From positions 1 through 55,460 of the forward strand of contig CAJAUT010000025.1 in the NCBI GenBank assembly GCA_903945195.1: 55,460 nt of DNA. The letters are read 5' to 3'. This stretch comes from an uncultured bacterium (GTDB lineage Bacteria > Patescibacteriota > Microgenomatia > UBA1400 > UBA12108). The translations under genes and the position numbers were made by a program. Under the pieces are notes generated by a model that saw only the letters and a program-made list of their open reading frames with translations, had not been told where the DNA came from and ran no database searches. Shown here in pieces: positions 12,697 to 22,600 of the stretch. How positions within the stretch are numbered: position 1 is the stretch's first letter; every line of letters begins with the position of its first letter.

Positions 12697-13497
12697 ATGA
12701 ATGAATACAAAGAGATCAGGGAAACAGCCGCAAGGCTTGCCAAAAAAGCTGGCGATTATGTTGTTGCTGTAAAAGGTGATATCCAAATTACTAAGCAAAA
12801 AGACCTTGTCGATATTTGTACCACCGCCGATCTAGGTTCTGAAAAAATACTCATAGATGGTATTAAAGAAAAATACCCAGAGCATAGTATCTACAGCGAA
12901 GAAGCAGGACAAGACAATTCAGCAAGCGAATATCGATGGATTATTGACCCAATTGATGGGACAAAAGAATATATTAGGGCAATACCATTATTCAACATTT
13001 CAATTGCCATAGAACACAAAGGTTCTCTAGTTGCTGCCGTAGTATATAGACCTACGGATAACTCACTTTATTCAGCTAGTTTTGGGGATGGGGCATATTT
13101 AAATGGTCAAAAGATCTCAGTTTCATCTGTTAATGATCTATCCAAAGCATTTGTATATACATATATGCCGTCGTTTTTTAGAAATCCAAAGATTTACAAA
13201 GAGAGTTGGGACAGACTAGGTAAACTAGGAGAATCAGTCTATAGACTTCGTAGCCTAGCAGATGAAAACACTATGCTTTGCTGGCTTGCTCAAGGTGGGC
13301 ATGAAGCGTATATAAATATAAGTAATCCTCCCAAATGGTACGATGTTGCGCCTGGATTATTTATCGCAAAAGAAGCTGGTGCATACATTCCTGAGATGGA
13401 CATGGAAAACATTAAAAAAGGTGCATGCAACTCGATAATAATTACAAATCAAGATACAATATATGATCAGATCAAATCAATTATTCATAGGAGCTAA
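12697..13497 (+). CDS. inositol monophosphatase / 3'(2'),5'-bisphosphate nucleotidase family protein
   Basis: YSEEAG, WIIDPIDGTKEYIRAIPLFNISIA. Confidence 0.9.
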   Translation: MNEYKEIRETAARLAKKAGDYVVAVKGDIQITKQKDLVDICTTADLGSEKILIDGIKEKYPEHSIYSEEAGQDNSASEYRWIIDPIDGTKEYIRAIPLFNISIAIEHKGSLVAAVVYRPTDNSLYSASFGDGAYLNGQKISVSSVNDLSKAFVYTYMPSFFRNPKIYKESWDRLGKLGESVYRLRSLADENTMLCWLAQGGHEAYINISNPPKWYDVAPGLFIAKEAGAYIPEMDMENIKKGACNSIIITNQDTIYDQIKSIIHRS

Positions 13498-13500
13498 TAT

Positions 13501-14568
13501 ATGTCATCGATTCTAGACTCACGCCAAAAAATCAAAGCAATCGACCAGCACAACCTCTTAGGTAGTGTTGAAACCTTGCCAGATCAAATCCAAGATGCTT
13601 GGGAAGCTACCAAATCTCTAGTATTTCCAGATACTTTCCACAATGTCTCAAACATAATCGTTTCTGGTATGGGAGGCTCCTCACTTGGAGCACTAGTGAT
13701 CAAGCGATTATTCAAAGACGAGCTCCAGGTCCCTCTAGAGATCTATCCTCACTACCACTTGCCAGGTTACACCAGTAAAGACAGTCTAGTTATCCTCTCT
13801 AGCTACTCAGGTAGCACCGAAGAGACTCTAGCTGCCGCAGAGCATGCTGAGAAAGTCGGTGCCAAAATCGCCGTGATTACAGGCGGAGGCAAACTAGCAG
13901 AGCTCGCAAAGTCAAAAGGTTGGCCGATGTACGTGATAGACCCAAAATTCAATCCTTGTGGTCAGCCACGTATGGCTATCGGCTACGCAGTCTTTGGCAT
14001 GCTTTCCATGTTCGCCAAGATGGGTCTTATAAATATTGCAGAGTCCGACGTTCTTAAAATCGTAGACAATCTCAAAGAGCAAGTATCTCAATTATCCCCA
14101 GATGGCTCAAACGATCTAGCCAAACTTATGGCCTTTGCCTGTTACGACAAGCACGTAGTCTTTGTAGCAGCCGAGCATTTGATCGGCGCAGCTCATGTGA
14201 TGAACAATCAGTTCAACGAAAACGCCAAATCCCTTACTAGCGAGTGGCATCTACCAGAATTCAACCACCACTATATGGAAGCACTTAGCTACCCCAAACT
14301 AGCCAAAGAGACCACAGTATTCTTCTTCTTCAACTCAGCCCTTTATCATGAGCGCGTGCAAAAGAGAGTCTTGCTAACCAAGAGCCTAATAGAACAAAAA
14401 GGCTACGAGACACAGATGATTCTTGCAACAACCGAAACCAAGCTTGAGCAAGTCTTTGAAGTTATCCAAATTGCCGAGTTTGTAGCCGCCTATCTGCCTG
14501 TCCTTTATGGCATCGACGCTTCAGCCATCCCAAATGTCGACTGGTTCAAATCCGAGATGGCAAAGTAA
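13501..14568 (+). CDS. bifunctional phosphoglucose/phosphomannose isomerase (SIS family)
   Basis: GMGGSSLGA, SYSGSTEETLAA, EFNHHYMEAL. Confidence 0.88.
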   Translation: MSSILDSRQKIKAIDQHNLLGSVETLPDQIQDAWEATKSLVFPDTFHNVSNIIVSGMGGSSLGALVIKRLFKDELQVPLEIYPHYHLPGYTSKDSLVILSSYSGSTEETLAAAEHAEKVGAKIAVITGGGKLAELAKSKGWPMYVIDPKFNPCGQPRMAIGYAVFGMLSMFAKMGLINIAESDVLKIVDNLKEQVSQLSPDGSNDLAKLMAFACYDKHVVFVAAEHLIGAAHVMNNQFNENAKSLTSEWHLPEFNHHYMEALSYPKLAKETTVFFFFNSALYHERVQKRVLLTKSLIEQKGYETQMILATTETKLEQVFEVIQIAEFVAAYLPVLYGIDASAIPNVDWFKSEMAK

Positions 14569-14591
14569 CCTTCAAGGTGAGACCTCGTAGG
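14567..14591. repeat. RAYT-associated REP copy
   Basis: ACCTTCAAGGTGAGACCTCGTAGGC, at 3' end of RAYT gene. Confidence 0.7.
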
Positions 14592-14777
14592 CTACTCATC
14601 CAAATCGATCATCTCTTTATAAACTGTCGCGATATCACCAGATTCCTCGACGAACGACTGGTAGTTATTTTTTGGATTAGTTTTCGAAAAATATGACAAG
14701 ATATCATCAGTCTTGACCCAGCTCTGCCTAAACAGTCCCAGATAATTCCCATAGCTTGAATATTTATACTCTCTTAG

Positions 14778-14802
14778 ACCTTCAAGGTGTAACCTTGTAG
14801 GG
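14778..14802. repeat. REP copy inside the RAYT coding sequence
   Basis: ACCTTCAAGGTGTAACCTTGTAGGG, read antisense as YPTRLHLEGL. Confidence 0.75.
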
Positions 14803-15100
14803 TACGATGGCAAAGGATTTCTGTGAATATATTTAGTTATGTAAGTAAACTGCTCTTCACCAAGTATCTTCACGGTCTTGTATGTACTCTGGAATAACCC
14901 GCCAACTCTCTTATACTTCTTATTAAAATAAATGACATATTTTGTGAGCAGTGATTGCATCAGTCCAACCATTCCACGTTCTGTAAATTGCCGAATCAAC
15001 AAATGAAAGTGGTTCGGCATCAAACAATATGCAAGTAGATTTACCTCTTCAGCATAATTATTTAGAGCTCTTGACGGTGAAATAGTATGATTATTATCGT

Positions 15101-15123
15101 CCTTCAAGGTTACACCCTGTAGG
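15101..15123. repeat. Divergent REP copy inside the RAYT coding sequence
   Basis: CCTTCAAGGTTACACCCTGTAGG, translates as LQGVTLKD. Confidence 0.65.
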
Positions 15124-15293
15124 TCAGGTTTTACTAGATATGTTTTGAGTAATCCGAGAAATTTTACGTAGTCTTCATGATCGAGGAAAATATCACGCTT
15201 TTCCACGCCACGGTTATATATGTGATAAAACGCACCCGCCTCATATTCTTTAATCAAATTCTTTGCTGGCATATATAGTTTCAAGACCTTCAA

Positions 15294-15319
15294 ACCTTCA
15301 AGGTGTAACCTTGTAGGGG
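15294..15319. repeat. REP copy at the 5' side of the RAYT gene
   Basis: ACCTTCAAGGTGTAACCTTGTAGGGG. Confidence 0.75.
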
Positions 15320-15354
15320 TTTACTAGTTCCAATATACACCGTATATTAATTGT

Positions 15355-17643
15355 ATGCCCACAAACAAATTTGTACTTTGGTTCCATGAGATAGATAAAG
15401 ACGATGTGGCTACAGTTGGTGGCAAAGGTGCCAATCTAGGCGAGATGACTAAATCTGGTTTCCCAGTCCCCAATGGATTTGTGGTCACCTCAGCAGCTTA
15501 TGTCCACATGATCGATGTAAATAATCTCCAAGACAAAATCAAAGCCGTTCTCAAAGGTCTCAATGTCGAAGACGCGGATGCACTAAATAGAGCTAGTAAA
15601 CAAGTCCAAAAGCTCATCGTGAATTCTCCATTTCCAAAAGACATCGAGGAACAAGTCTATAAAGCCTACGACAAACTTGGCGACAATCCCTGGGTCGCTG
15701 TCCGCAGTAGCGCTACGGCCGAGGATCTTCCAGAAGCTAGTTTTGCCGGCCAACAAGAAACCTACCTAAATGTCCGAGGAGATGCATCCGTGATCGTACA
15801 TGTCCGCAAAGCTTGGGCTAGTCTTTTTGAGCCACGTGCCATCTACTACCGCGTCCAGCAGGGTTTTGATCACTTCAAAGTAGCCCTTGCCGTCCCAGTG
15901 CAAAAGATGGTCCAGTCCGATGTCTCTGGGATTATGTTCTCAATCAACCCAGTCACCAACGACAAAACTAGGATCGTGATTGAAGCCGTCTGGGGACTAG
16001 GAGAAAATATCGTCCAAGGAGCCGTGACTCCAGACCATTATGAAGTAGACAAAACAGAGCTCAAACTTTTAGAACACAAGATGGTGCATCAAGATATCGA
16101 GATGGTGAGATCTGGCGAAGGCAATATCCAGCGCAAAGTACCTGTCTCACGCCAAGACAAACGCAAACTAACAGATGCTCAAGCCGAAGAAGTAGCAGAA
16201 CTTGGTAAAAAACTCCAAAAACATTACTTCTTCCCCCAAGACTCAGAGTGGGCCATCGAAAACGGCAAACTCTACGTCGTCCAAACTAGACCTATCACCA
16301 CAGTAAATGCCACAACTACTAAAAATAACGAAGTTAAAGCCCAAAAACCAATCAGCGGCAAACTGATCCTCACAGGTCAGCCCGCAAGTCCTGGTGTAGT
16401 TACCGGCATAGTCAACATCTTAAAGTCAGCTAAAGAGATTAATAAAATCAAACGTGGAGATATCTTGGTTACCGACATGACCACACCTGATTTTGTCCCA
16501 GCTATGAAACGCGCCGTCGCCATCGTCACCAACAAAGGTGGCCAAACTAGTCATGCCGCTATTGTCTCCCGTGAGCTCGGTGTCCCCTGCGTCGTAGGCA
16601 CAAAAACAGCCACGACCATCCTCAAGCAAGGCCGTGTTATCACGGTCGATGGTGCCGCCGGCAAAGTTTACGAATCTCTTCTTAAAGCTTCCTCTATAAA
16701 CTTCAACCCAGCCTCTCCAGCAGTTCACATCCAAGAAGGTCCAATTTTAAAGACCGCGACCAAAGTCTACGTAAATCTAGGTGAGCCAGAACTTGCAGAA
16801 GAAATCGCCAAAAGAAATGTCGACGGTGTTGGACTACTACGCGCCGAGTTTATGATGGCCGGCATTGGCATCCATCCCAAAAAACTTATTCACGAAAAAA
16901 AGAGCAAGATCTTTGTCGACAAACTAGCTGACGGAATCGGCAAAATCTGCGCGGCCTTTGGCGAGCGTCCTGTGGTCTATCGCGCCTCAGACTTTAAAAC
17001 CAACGAGTACTCACATCTTAGAGGCGGCGAGCAGTACGAGCCATCAGAACCAAATCCTATGCTTGGCTATCGCGGTGCTTATCGCTATATCCACGACGCC
17101 GATGTCTTTGATCTAGAGCTAGAAGCCATCAAGCAAGTGCGAAATAAAATGGGCTACAAAAATCTACATCTTATGATTCCTTTTGTCCGCAACGTAAATG
17201 AGCTCAAAGAAGTCAAAAAAATCGTGATCGCCAGTGGTCTCTCTCGCACAGCTACTTTTAAACTCTGGATGATGGTCGAGATCCCAGTCAACGTGATCCT
17301 ACTAGATGACTTTATCGATGTAGGAATCGATGGCATCTCCGTAGGCACAAATGATCTGACCATGCTTATGCTAGGCACCGATCGCGACAACGAGACGGTA
17401 GCAGCCGACTACGACGAAAGAAATCCAGCAGTACTTTGGGCACTTGAACACATCATCAAAACGGCGCACAAAAGGGGGATCACTGTCTCAGTCTGCGGCC
17501 AAGCTCCTAGCTCACACCCAGACGTCGCCGAGTTCTTGTGCAAAAATGGCGTCACTAGCGTTTCTGTGACCCCAGATGTCATCGAAAAAACCCGCCAAGT
17601 TCTATATGATACCGAAAAAAAATTAGTCAATCGTCATAAATAA
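15355..17643 (+). CDS. ppsA: phosphoenolpyruvate synthase
   Basis: VGGKGANLGEMTKSGFPVPNGFVVT, GGQTSHAAIVSRELGVPCVVGT. Confidence 0.96.
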   Translation: MPTNKFVLWFHEIDKDDVATVGGKGANLGEMTKSGFPVPNGFVVTSAAYVHMIDVNNLQDKIKAVLKGLNVEDADALNRASKQVQKLIVNSPFPKDIEEQVYKAYDKLGDNPWVAVRSSATAEDLPEASFAGQQETYLNVRGDASVIVHVRKAWASLFEPRAIYYRVQQGFDHFKVALAVPVQKMVQSDVSGIMFSINPVTNDKTRIVIEAVWGLGENIVQGAVTPDHYEVDKTELKLLEHKMVHQDIEMVRSGEGNIQRKVPVSRQDKRKLTDAQAEEVAELGKKLQKHYFFPQDSEWAIENGKLYVVQTRPITTVNATTTKNNEVKAQKPISGKLILTGQPASPGVVTGIVNILKSAKEINKIKRGDILVTDMTTPDFVPAMKRAVAIVTNKGGQTSHAAIVSRELGVPCVVGTKTATTILKQGRVITVDGAAGKVYESLLKASSINFNPASPAVHIQEGPILKTATKVYVNLGEPELAEEIAKRNVDGVGLLRAEFMMAGIGIHPKKLIHEKKSKIFVDKLADGIGKICAAFGERPVVYRASDFKTNEYSHLRGGEQYEPSEPNPMLGYRGAYRYIHDADVFDLELEAIKQVRNKMGYKNLHLMIPFVRNVNELKEVKKIVIASGLSRTATFKLWMMVEIPVNVILLDDFIDVGIDGISVGTNDLTMLMLGTDRDNETVAADYDERNPAVLWALEHIIKTAHKRGITVSVCGQAPSSHPDVAEFLCKNGVTSVSVTPDVIEKTRQVLYDTEKKLVNRHK

Positions 17644-17645
17644 AC

Positions 17646-18914
17646 ATGACCAAAATTACACGTGTAATCGCCAGAGAAATCTTAGATTCTAGGGCTACAC
17701 CCACTATCGAGGTATCGGTCCTTACCGATTCAGGATCTTTTGGTACTGCCTCCATTCCCTCAGGTGCAAGTACTGGCAAAAACGAAGATGTAGAACTACG
17801 CGATGGTGATCCTTCGCGCTACATGGGACTAGGCGTACTTAAAGCCGTAAACAATGTAAATACTATCATTGGGCCCAAGCTTGTCGGGATGGAAATAGGT
17901 GAGCAAGAAAAACTTGATCAATTTATGATCAATCTAGACGGCACTCCAAACGAAAGCAAACTCGGAGCCAATGCGATTCTCGGCATCTCCATCGCTTGTC
18001 TTAAAGCCAGCGCCAATAGCTACAAAATGCCACTATTTCAATATATCGGTTCTCGCTACCGTCCTAACGTACAACTTTCAATTCCTGGCCCCTTATTCAA
18101 TCTAATCAATGGTGGCAAACATGGCGCAGGAAACTTAGATTTCCAGGAATTCCATGTGATCCCAAGTACCAGGATGCCATATAGCGATGCGCTCCGCGCT
18201 GGCACCGAGATCTGGCTCAGTCTCAAGCAAGAGCTCATTCACAGAAACGCTGTACACTCAGTCGGGGACGAAGGCGGCTTTGCCCCAAATTTATTTACCA
18301 ATGCCGATGCTCTAGAGCTCATGGCTCTCGTCATCAAAAACTCTACTTATCGCCTAGGGGTAGATCTTTATCTAGGACTAGATGTAGCAGCTGACGAAAT
18401 AGTCAAAAACGGTGTTTACAACATCAAGGATTCCCCAAAGCCGCTAGATCGCGATGGCATGATCGAGCTCTACAAATCCTTAGTTAAAGATTATGGTCTA
18501 CTTGGTATCGAAGATGGCTTGGATCAAGACGATTGGACTGGCTGGACCAAGCTTATGCAGGCCATTCCAGACGGTGTCATGATCATAGGCGACGATCTAG
18601 TTACGACAAACGCCAAACGTCTTCAGGAAGCTATTGATAAAAAAAGTTGCAACGCCGTGATCGTCAAACCCAATCAGATCGGCACTGTCACAGAAACCAT
18701 CGAGCTTATGAATTTAGCCGAAAAAAACAAAATTACCCAAATTGCTTCGCATCGCTCAGGCGAAACCAATGATAGTTTTATCGCTGACTTTGCCGTAGGC
18801 ATGGGTGCCCATTATGCTAAATTTGGTGCTCCAGATAGGGGAGAAAGAGTCGCCAAATACAATCGACTTCTAGAAATTGAATCATATTTAAATGCGACAA
18901 AACCCAAGCTTTAG
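17646..18914 (+). CDS. eno: enolase
   Basis: REILDSRATPTIEV, SVGDEGGFAPN, KPNQIGTVTET. Confidence 0.97.
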   Translation: MTKITRVIAREILDSRATPTIEVSVLTDSGSFGTASIPSGASTGKNEDVELRDGDPSRYMGLGVLKAVNNVNTIIGPKLVGMEIGEQEKLDQFMINLDGTPNESKLGANAILGISIACLKASANSYKMPLFQYIGSRYRPNVQLSIPGPLFNLINGGKHGAGNLDFQEFHVIPSTRMPYSDALRAGTEIWLSLKQELIHRNAVHSVGDEGGFAPNLFTNADALELMALVIKNSTYRLGVDLYLGLDVAADEIVKNGVYNIKDSPKPLDRDGMIELYKSLVKDYGLLGIEDGLDQDDWTGWTKLMQAIPDGVMIIGDDLVTTNAKRLQEAIDKKSCNAVIVKPNQIGTVTETIELMNLAEKNKITQIASHRSGETNDSFIADFAVGMGAHYAKFGAPDRGERVAKYNRLLEIESYLNATKPKL

Positions 18915-18929
18915 CGGTAAGATAGATTC

Positions 18930-20543
18930 ATGCAAAAATCACGTGTAGTATTAGTAATTTTAGATGGCTGGGGCATCGGACCTGACTATGCTGGCAATGC
19001 AATTAAGCTAGCCAAGACTCCTACCATGACCATGCTGTCACACACCTATCCTCACACAGAGCTCATTGCCTCTGGTGAAAGTGTAGGTTTGCCAAAGGGT
19101 GAAGATGGTAACACTGAAACAGGACATTTAAATATTGGAGCAGGTAGGATCGTATACCAAGATCTTCCACGTATCAACATGTCTATTTCCTCAGGTTCAT
19201 TTATTCAAAATAAAGCTTTTTTAAAAGCTGCTGAACATGTCAAAAAAAACAACTCCAATCTGCATTTGCTAGGGCTGATTGGTCAGGGCGGCGTACACTC
19301 TAGCAATGAGCACTTATATGCTTTACTTCGATTTTGCAAAGAACAAAAAATAGACAAAGTATTTTTACATCTGATCACTGATGGTCGCGATTCTGGTCCT
19401 GTTTCTTCTCCCATGTATCTAGCTCAAGTGGACTCCGAGCTCAGGGAGCAAGGTGTAGGTAAAATTGCCACCATTGTGGGTAGATACTATGCCATGGACC
19501 GTGATCACAGATGGGAACGAATCCAGGTAGCTTATGAAGCACTCATTTCAGGAACTGGGGAGGTTGTCAAAGATTATCAATCATGCATTTCTATCAGGCA
19601 CGCTAAAAAAGAAAATGATGAATTTATCAAACCAATTATCATCGAAGGTACTCCACGTATTACTTCAAATGACGCAGTCATATTCTTCAATTATCGTATC
19701 GATAGACCCAGGGAACTTACCCGGGCAATTACTATGTCAGATGCTGATTTTGTTCATCATTCTGAGTCATTTGATCCATACAGCGTCAAATATCACAAAT
19801 CTCATATCAAAGAAAATGTAGAGGAACCAAAGATATTTACACGTCCAAACAGACCAGAAAATCTTTGCTTTGTCTCCATGACAGAGTACGAGAAAAATCT
19901 CCCCGTGGATGTAGCCTTTCCACCAGAGTTTGTCGAGATGCCCTTGTCACGGGTGATAGCATTGGCTGGCCATCGTCAACTCAAACTAGCAGAAAGTGAA
20001 AAAGAGCGTTTTGTGACTTACTATTTCAATGGTCAAAGAGAACTAAAATTTCCCGGAGAGGACATAAACATCACCCCTTCTCCTAAAGTATCTACCTACG
20101 ATCTCAAGCCAGAAATGTCCGGAAGCGAGCAAACCGACAAATTATGCCAAGCGATAAATAGTGAGCTATATGATCTGATTGTCATCAATTATCCAAATCC
20201 AGATATGGTCGCCCACACAGGCAATCTAGAAGCTTCTATTAAAGCCTGTGAATACACAGATGGATTTATCAAAAGAGTGTACGAACAAATTATGAAAAAA
20301 GAAGATGTGTCCATGCTCATTACCGCCGATCATGGCAATGTAGAAGAACTCATAAACCTAGAAAATGGAGGGGTCGACACCGAACATTCAGGCTTTCCCG
20401 TGCCACTTCTTATTGTCGGAAGACCATATTTAAATCAAGCTAAATCAATCAGTAGAGGTATCCTAGCAGACGTCGCGCCCACTATCCTCAAGATCTTGGG
20501 GATTAGCAAACCCAGCTCTATGTCCGGTCGCTCGCTCCTATAA
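18930..20543 (+). CDS. gpmI: 2,3-bisphosphoglycerate-independent phosphoglycerate mutase
   Basis: VILDGWGIG, EDGNTETGHLNIGAGR, TADHGNVEEL. Confidence 0.97.
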   Translation: MQKSRVVLVILDGWGIGPDYAGNAIKLAKTPTMTMLSHTYPHTELIASGESVGLPKGEDGNTETGHLNIGAGRIVYQDLPRINMSISSGSFIQNKAFLKAAEHVKKNNSNLHLLGLIGQGGVHSSNEHLYALLRFCKEQKIDKVFLHLITDGRDSGPVSSPMYLAQVDSELREQGVGKIATIVGRYYAMDRDHRWERIQVAYEALISGTGEVVKDYQSCISIRHAKKENDEFIKPIIIEGTPRITSNDAVIFFNYRIDRPRELTRAITMSDADFVHHSESFDPYSVKYHKSHIKENVEEPKIFTRPNRPENLCFVSMTEYEKNLPVDVAFPPEFVEMPLSRVIALAGHRQLKLAESEKERFVTYYFNGQRELKFPGEDINITPSPKVSTYDLKPEMSGSEQTDKLCQAINSELYDLIVINYPNPDMVAHTGNLEASIKACEYTDGFIKRVYEQIMKKEDVSMLITADHGNVEELINLENGGVDTEHSGFPVPLLIVGRPYLNQAKSISRGILADVAPTILKILGISKPSSMSGRSLL

Positions 20544-21246
20544 CTAGCACCAACTCTCCTCGTACCTTGTTCTTGGTATATTTTTCAATGAGCTCTGACG
20601 TAGTACCCTCTATTCTCTCCTCAAACTGTTTGGTCAGTTCACGCATGAGTACACAGTGGACCTCGCCCATCACAGTTTTGATATGCTCTAGGTCTTTAAG
20701 TAGTCTATGAGGCGATACATATAAAACAACTCGGGTAGATGAGACCTCATCCATCATGTGTTTCGCACCTGTCAGGATCCGGATAGCTTTGCCACTAGTT
20801 TTAGGCAAAAATCCAAGATATGTCATGACCTCTCCACCTATTCCAGACCACGGTAGAGCCGTAGTGAGTGCCGTTGGCCCTGGTATGACTTGTACAAAGA
20901 GACCTGCTTCTAAACAGCCATGGATGGCCCGGTAACCAGGGTCAGAGATAGCTGGCATCCCAGCATCACTAACTAGTCCCACCTGTTCTCCGTTTTGGAC
21001 CATGGTAACTATCTGAGAAAAAATCCTGTCTTCATTGAACTCGTTGTACGGTACATATCTTGGCTTATTTTTGATTAACTCTTTAGCTAGTAAATGATTG
21101 ATTAGCTTCGAGCTCACGCGGCTATCTTCACAAAACAAGACACTAATCTTGTCTAGCGTCTCTATCGCGCGCAAAGTGATGTCACCTAGATTGCCGATAG
21201 GGGTACCTATCACATATAGTATACCGTCGCTCATTTTTTGATCCAT
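20518..21246 (-). CDS. rsmI: 16S rRNA (cytidine1402-2'-O)-methyltransferase RsmI
   Basis: LYVIGTPIGNLGDITLRAIETL, VSDAGMPAISDPG. Confidence 0.95.
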   Translation of the reverse strand: MDQKMSDGILYVIGTPIGNLGDITLRAIETLDKISVLFCEDSRVSSKLINHLLAKELIKNKPRYVPYNEFNEDRIFSQIVTMVQNGEQVGLVSDAGMPAISDPGYRAIHGCLEAGLFVQVIPGPTALTTALPWSGIGGEVMTYLGFLPKTSGKAIRILTGAKHMMDEVSSTRVVLYVSPHRLLKDLEHIKTVMGEVHCVLMRELTKQFEERIEGTTSELIEKYTKNKVRGELVLVIGASDRT

Positions 21247-21866
21247 TTTTTAACTAGAGGTACAATCATAGGCACTATCGACACAAATACGATTCCTAGT
21301 ACCACGAGTGAAAAGTTTTCTTTTACAAATGGGATATTGCCAAAGAAAAATCCAGCAAGCGTAGCAACCAGTACCCAGGCTAGTCCACCAATGACATTGT
21401 AAGAAAGAAACTGAGTGTAATGCATCTTCCCTATACCTGCCACAAATGGTGCAAATGTACGCACAATTGGTACAAATCTGGCTAGAATGATTGTCTTGCC
21501 ACCATACTTTTCAAAAAATTTCTGAGTTTCTTCGATATGTTCTTTGTTGATAGGTACTTTGGGATTGTCCACTAGTTTCTGGCCAAAAAAATGTCCTATC
21601 CAGTAATTTACAGTGTCGCCTAGAATCGCCGCCACAATCATGAGGCCAATCGTAAGATATAGATTCAAAGATCCAAGCGCCGCAAAAGCACCAGCTGCAA
21701 ACAGTAGGGAGTCGCCAGGTAAAAATGGTACAAACACAAACCCAGTTTCTATAAAGATGATGCCAAACAGAATGGCATAAGTCAAAGTACCATAGTCTAA
21801 GATAATTTGTCCTAGATGGACATCTATATGCAATATAAAATCAAAAACTAGTTTAATAAACTCCAT
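21231..21866 (-). CDS. DedA family membrane protein
   Basis: FLPGDSLLFAAGAFA, FARFVPIVRTFAPFVAG-type signature. Confidence 0.93.
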   Translation of the reverse strand: MEFIKLVFDFILHIDVHLGQIILDYGTLTYAILFGIIFIETGFVFVPFLPGDSLLFAAGAFAALGSLNLYLTIGLMIVAAILGDTVNYWIGHFFGQKLVDNPKVPINKEHIEETQKFFEKYGGKTIILARFVPIVRTFAPFVAGIGKMHYTQFLSYNVIGGLAWVLVATLAGFFFGNIPFVKENFSLVVLGIVFVSIVPMIVPLVKKWIKK

Positions 21867-21875
21867 AACTAGCTA

Positions 21876-22496
21876 TTATTGCCCAAAACGTCTCACAAGT
21901 CCAACGACAGCTCCTTGGATTGTTACATTCGAGGCATAGATAGGCTTCATGCTAGAGTTTGCGGGTTCTAATCTGATCCTAGTAGCTTCTTTGAAGAATT
22001 TTTTTAATGTAGCTAGTCCATTGTCTAGTAGTGCAACTACTATCTCTCCGTCTCGAGCTTCTTTCTTTTCTTCTATTACCACAAAGTCGCCGTCCAGTAT
22101 CCCTTCCTCTATCATCGAGTCACCTCGTACTTGTAGGACATAAGATCTCTTTTTTCCAGAGAGCATAGACGATGCAACGCGTAGTGATGCATTTGGGTCG
22201 GTCATTGGTTGTATAGGAGATCCAGCGGCGATATACCCAAGTATTGGTAGCTCAATACCTTCGATAACAGAGCCAATCTTGGAATCAATCAACTCGATAC
22301 CACGTACTGCCCCCTCAAATCTACGGATCACTCCTTTTTTTGAAAGAGTTTGTAAATGTTCATGCACAGTGGCAAGTGATGATACTCCCAAAGAATCAGC
22401 GATTTCTTGGAGGGTAGGGGATGTCCCAAACTTTTGGATGTATTGGCCTATAAAATCCAGTATTTGTTTCTGACGCTTGTACAATGTGATTGGCAT
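21876..22496 (-). CDS. lexA: LexA repressor
   Basis: wHTH plus S24 peptidase (VRGDSMIEEGILDGDFVVIE). Confidence 0.95.
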   Translation of the reverse strand: MPITLYKRQKQILDFIGQYIQKFGTSPTLQEIADSLGVSSLATVHEHLQTLSKKGVIRRFEGAVRGIELIDSKIGSVIEGIELPILGYIAAGSPIQPMTDPNASLRVASSMLSGKKRSYVLQVRGDSMIEEGILDGDFVVIEEKKEARDGEIVVALLDNGLATLKKFFKEATRIRLEPANSSMKPIYASNVTIQGAVVGLVRRFGQ

Positions 22497-22507
22497 ACAA
22501 TCCTCCT

Positions 22508-22525
22508 ACTTTATAAACTTTATAA
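22508..22525. promoter_or_regulatory. Tandem 9-bp repeat just upstream of lexA (possible operator)
   Basis: ACTTTATAA-ACTTTATAA. Confidence 0.3.
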
Positions 22526-22600
22526 CTTGACGGACTAACAACTTAACAATACCCAAATATATACCGCATGTCAATAGGCGGGTATGATATTCTATCTATT

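Larger units (their letters stand above)
14592..15293 (-). mobile_element. REP-associated tyrosine transposase (RAYT, Y1_Tnp family)
   Basis: YHIYNRGVEKRDIF, LLAYCLMPNHFHLLIRQ, FQSTYKTVKI, ITKYIHRNPL. Confidence 0.93.

Noticed and set aside
14592-15293. RAYT as a defence or reverse-transcriptase gene
   Set aside because: Clear Y1 HUH transposase motifs (NHFHLL, tyrosine in ITKYIHRNP).
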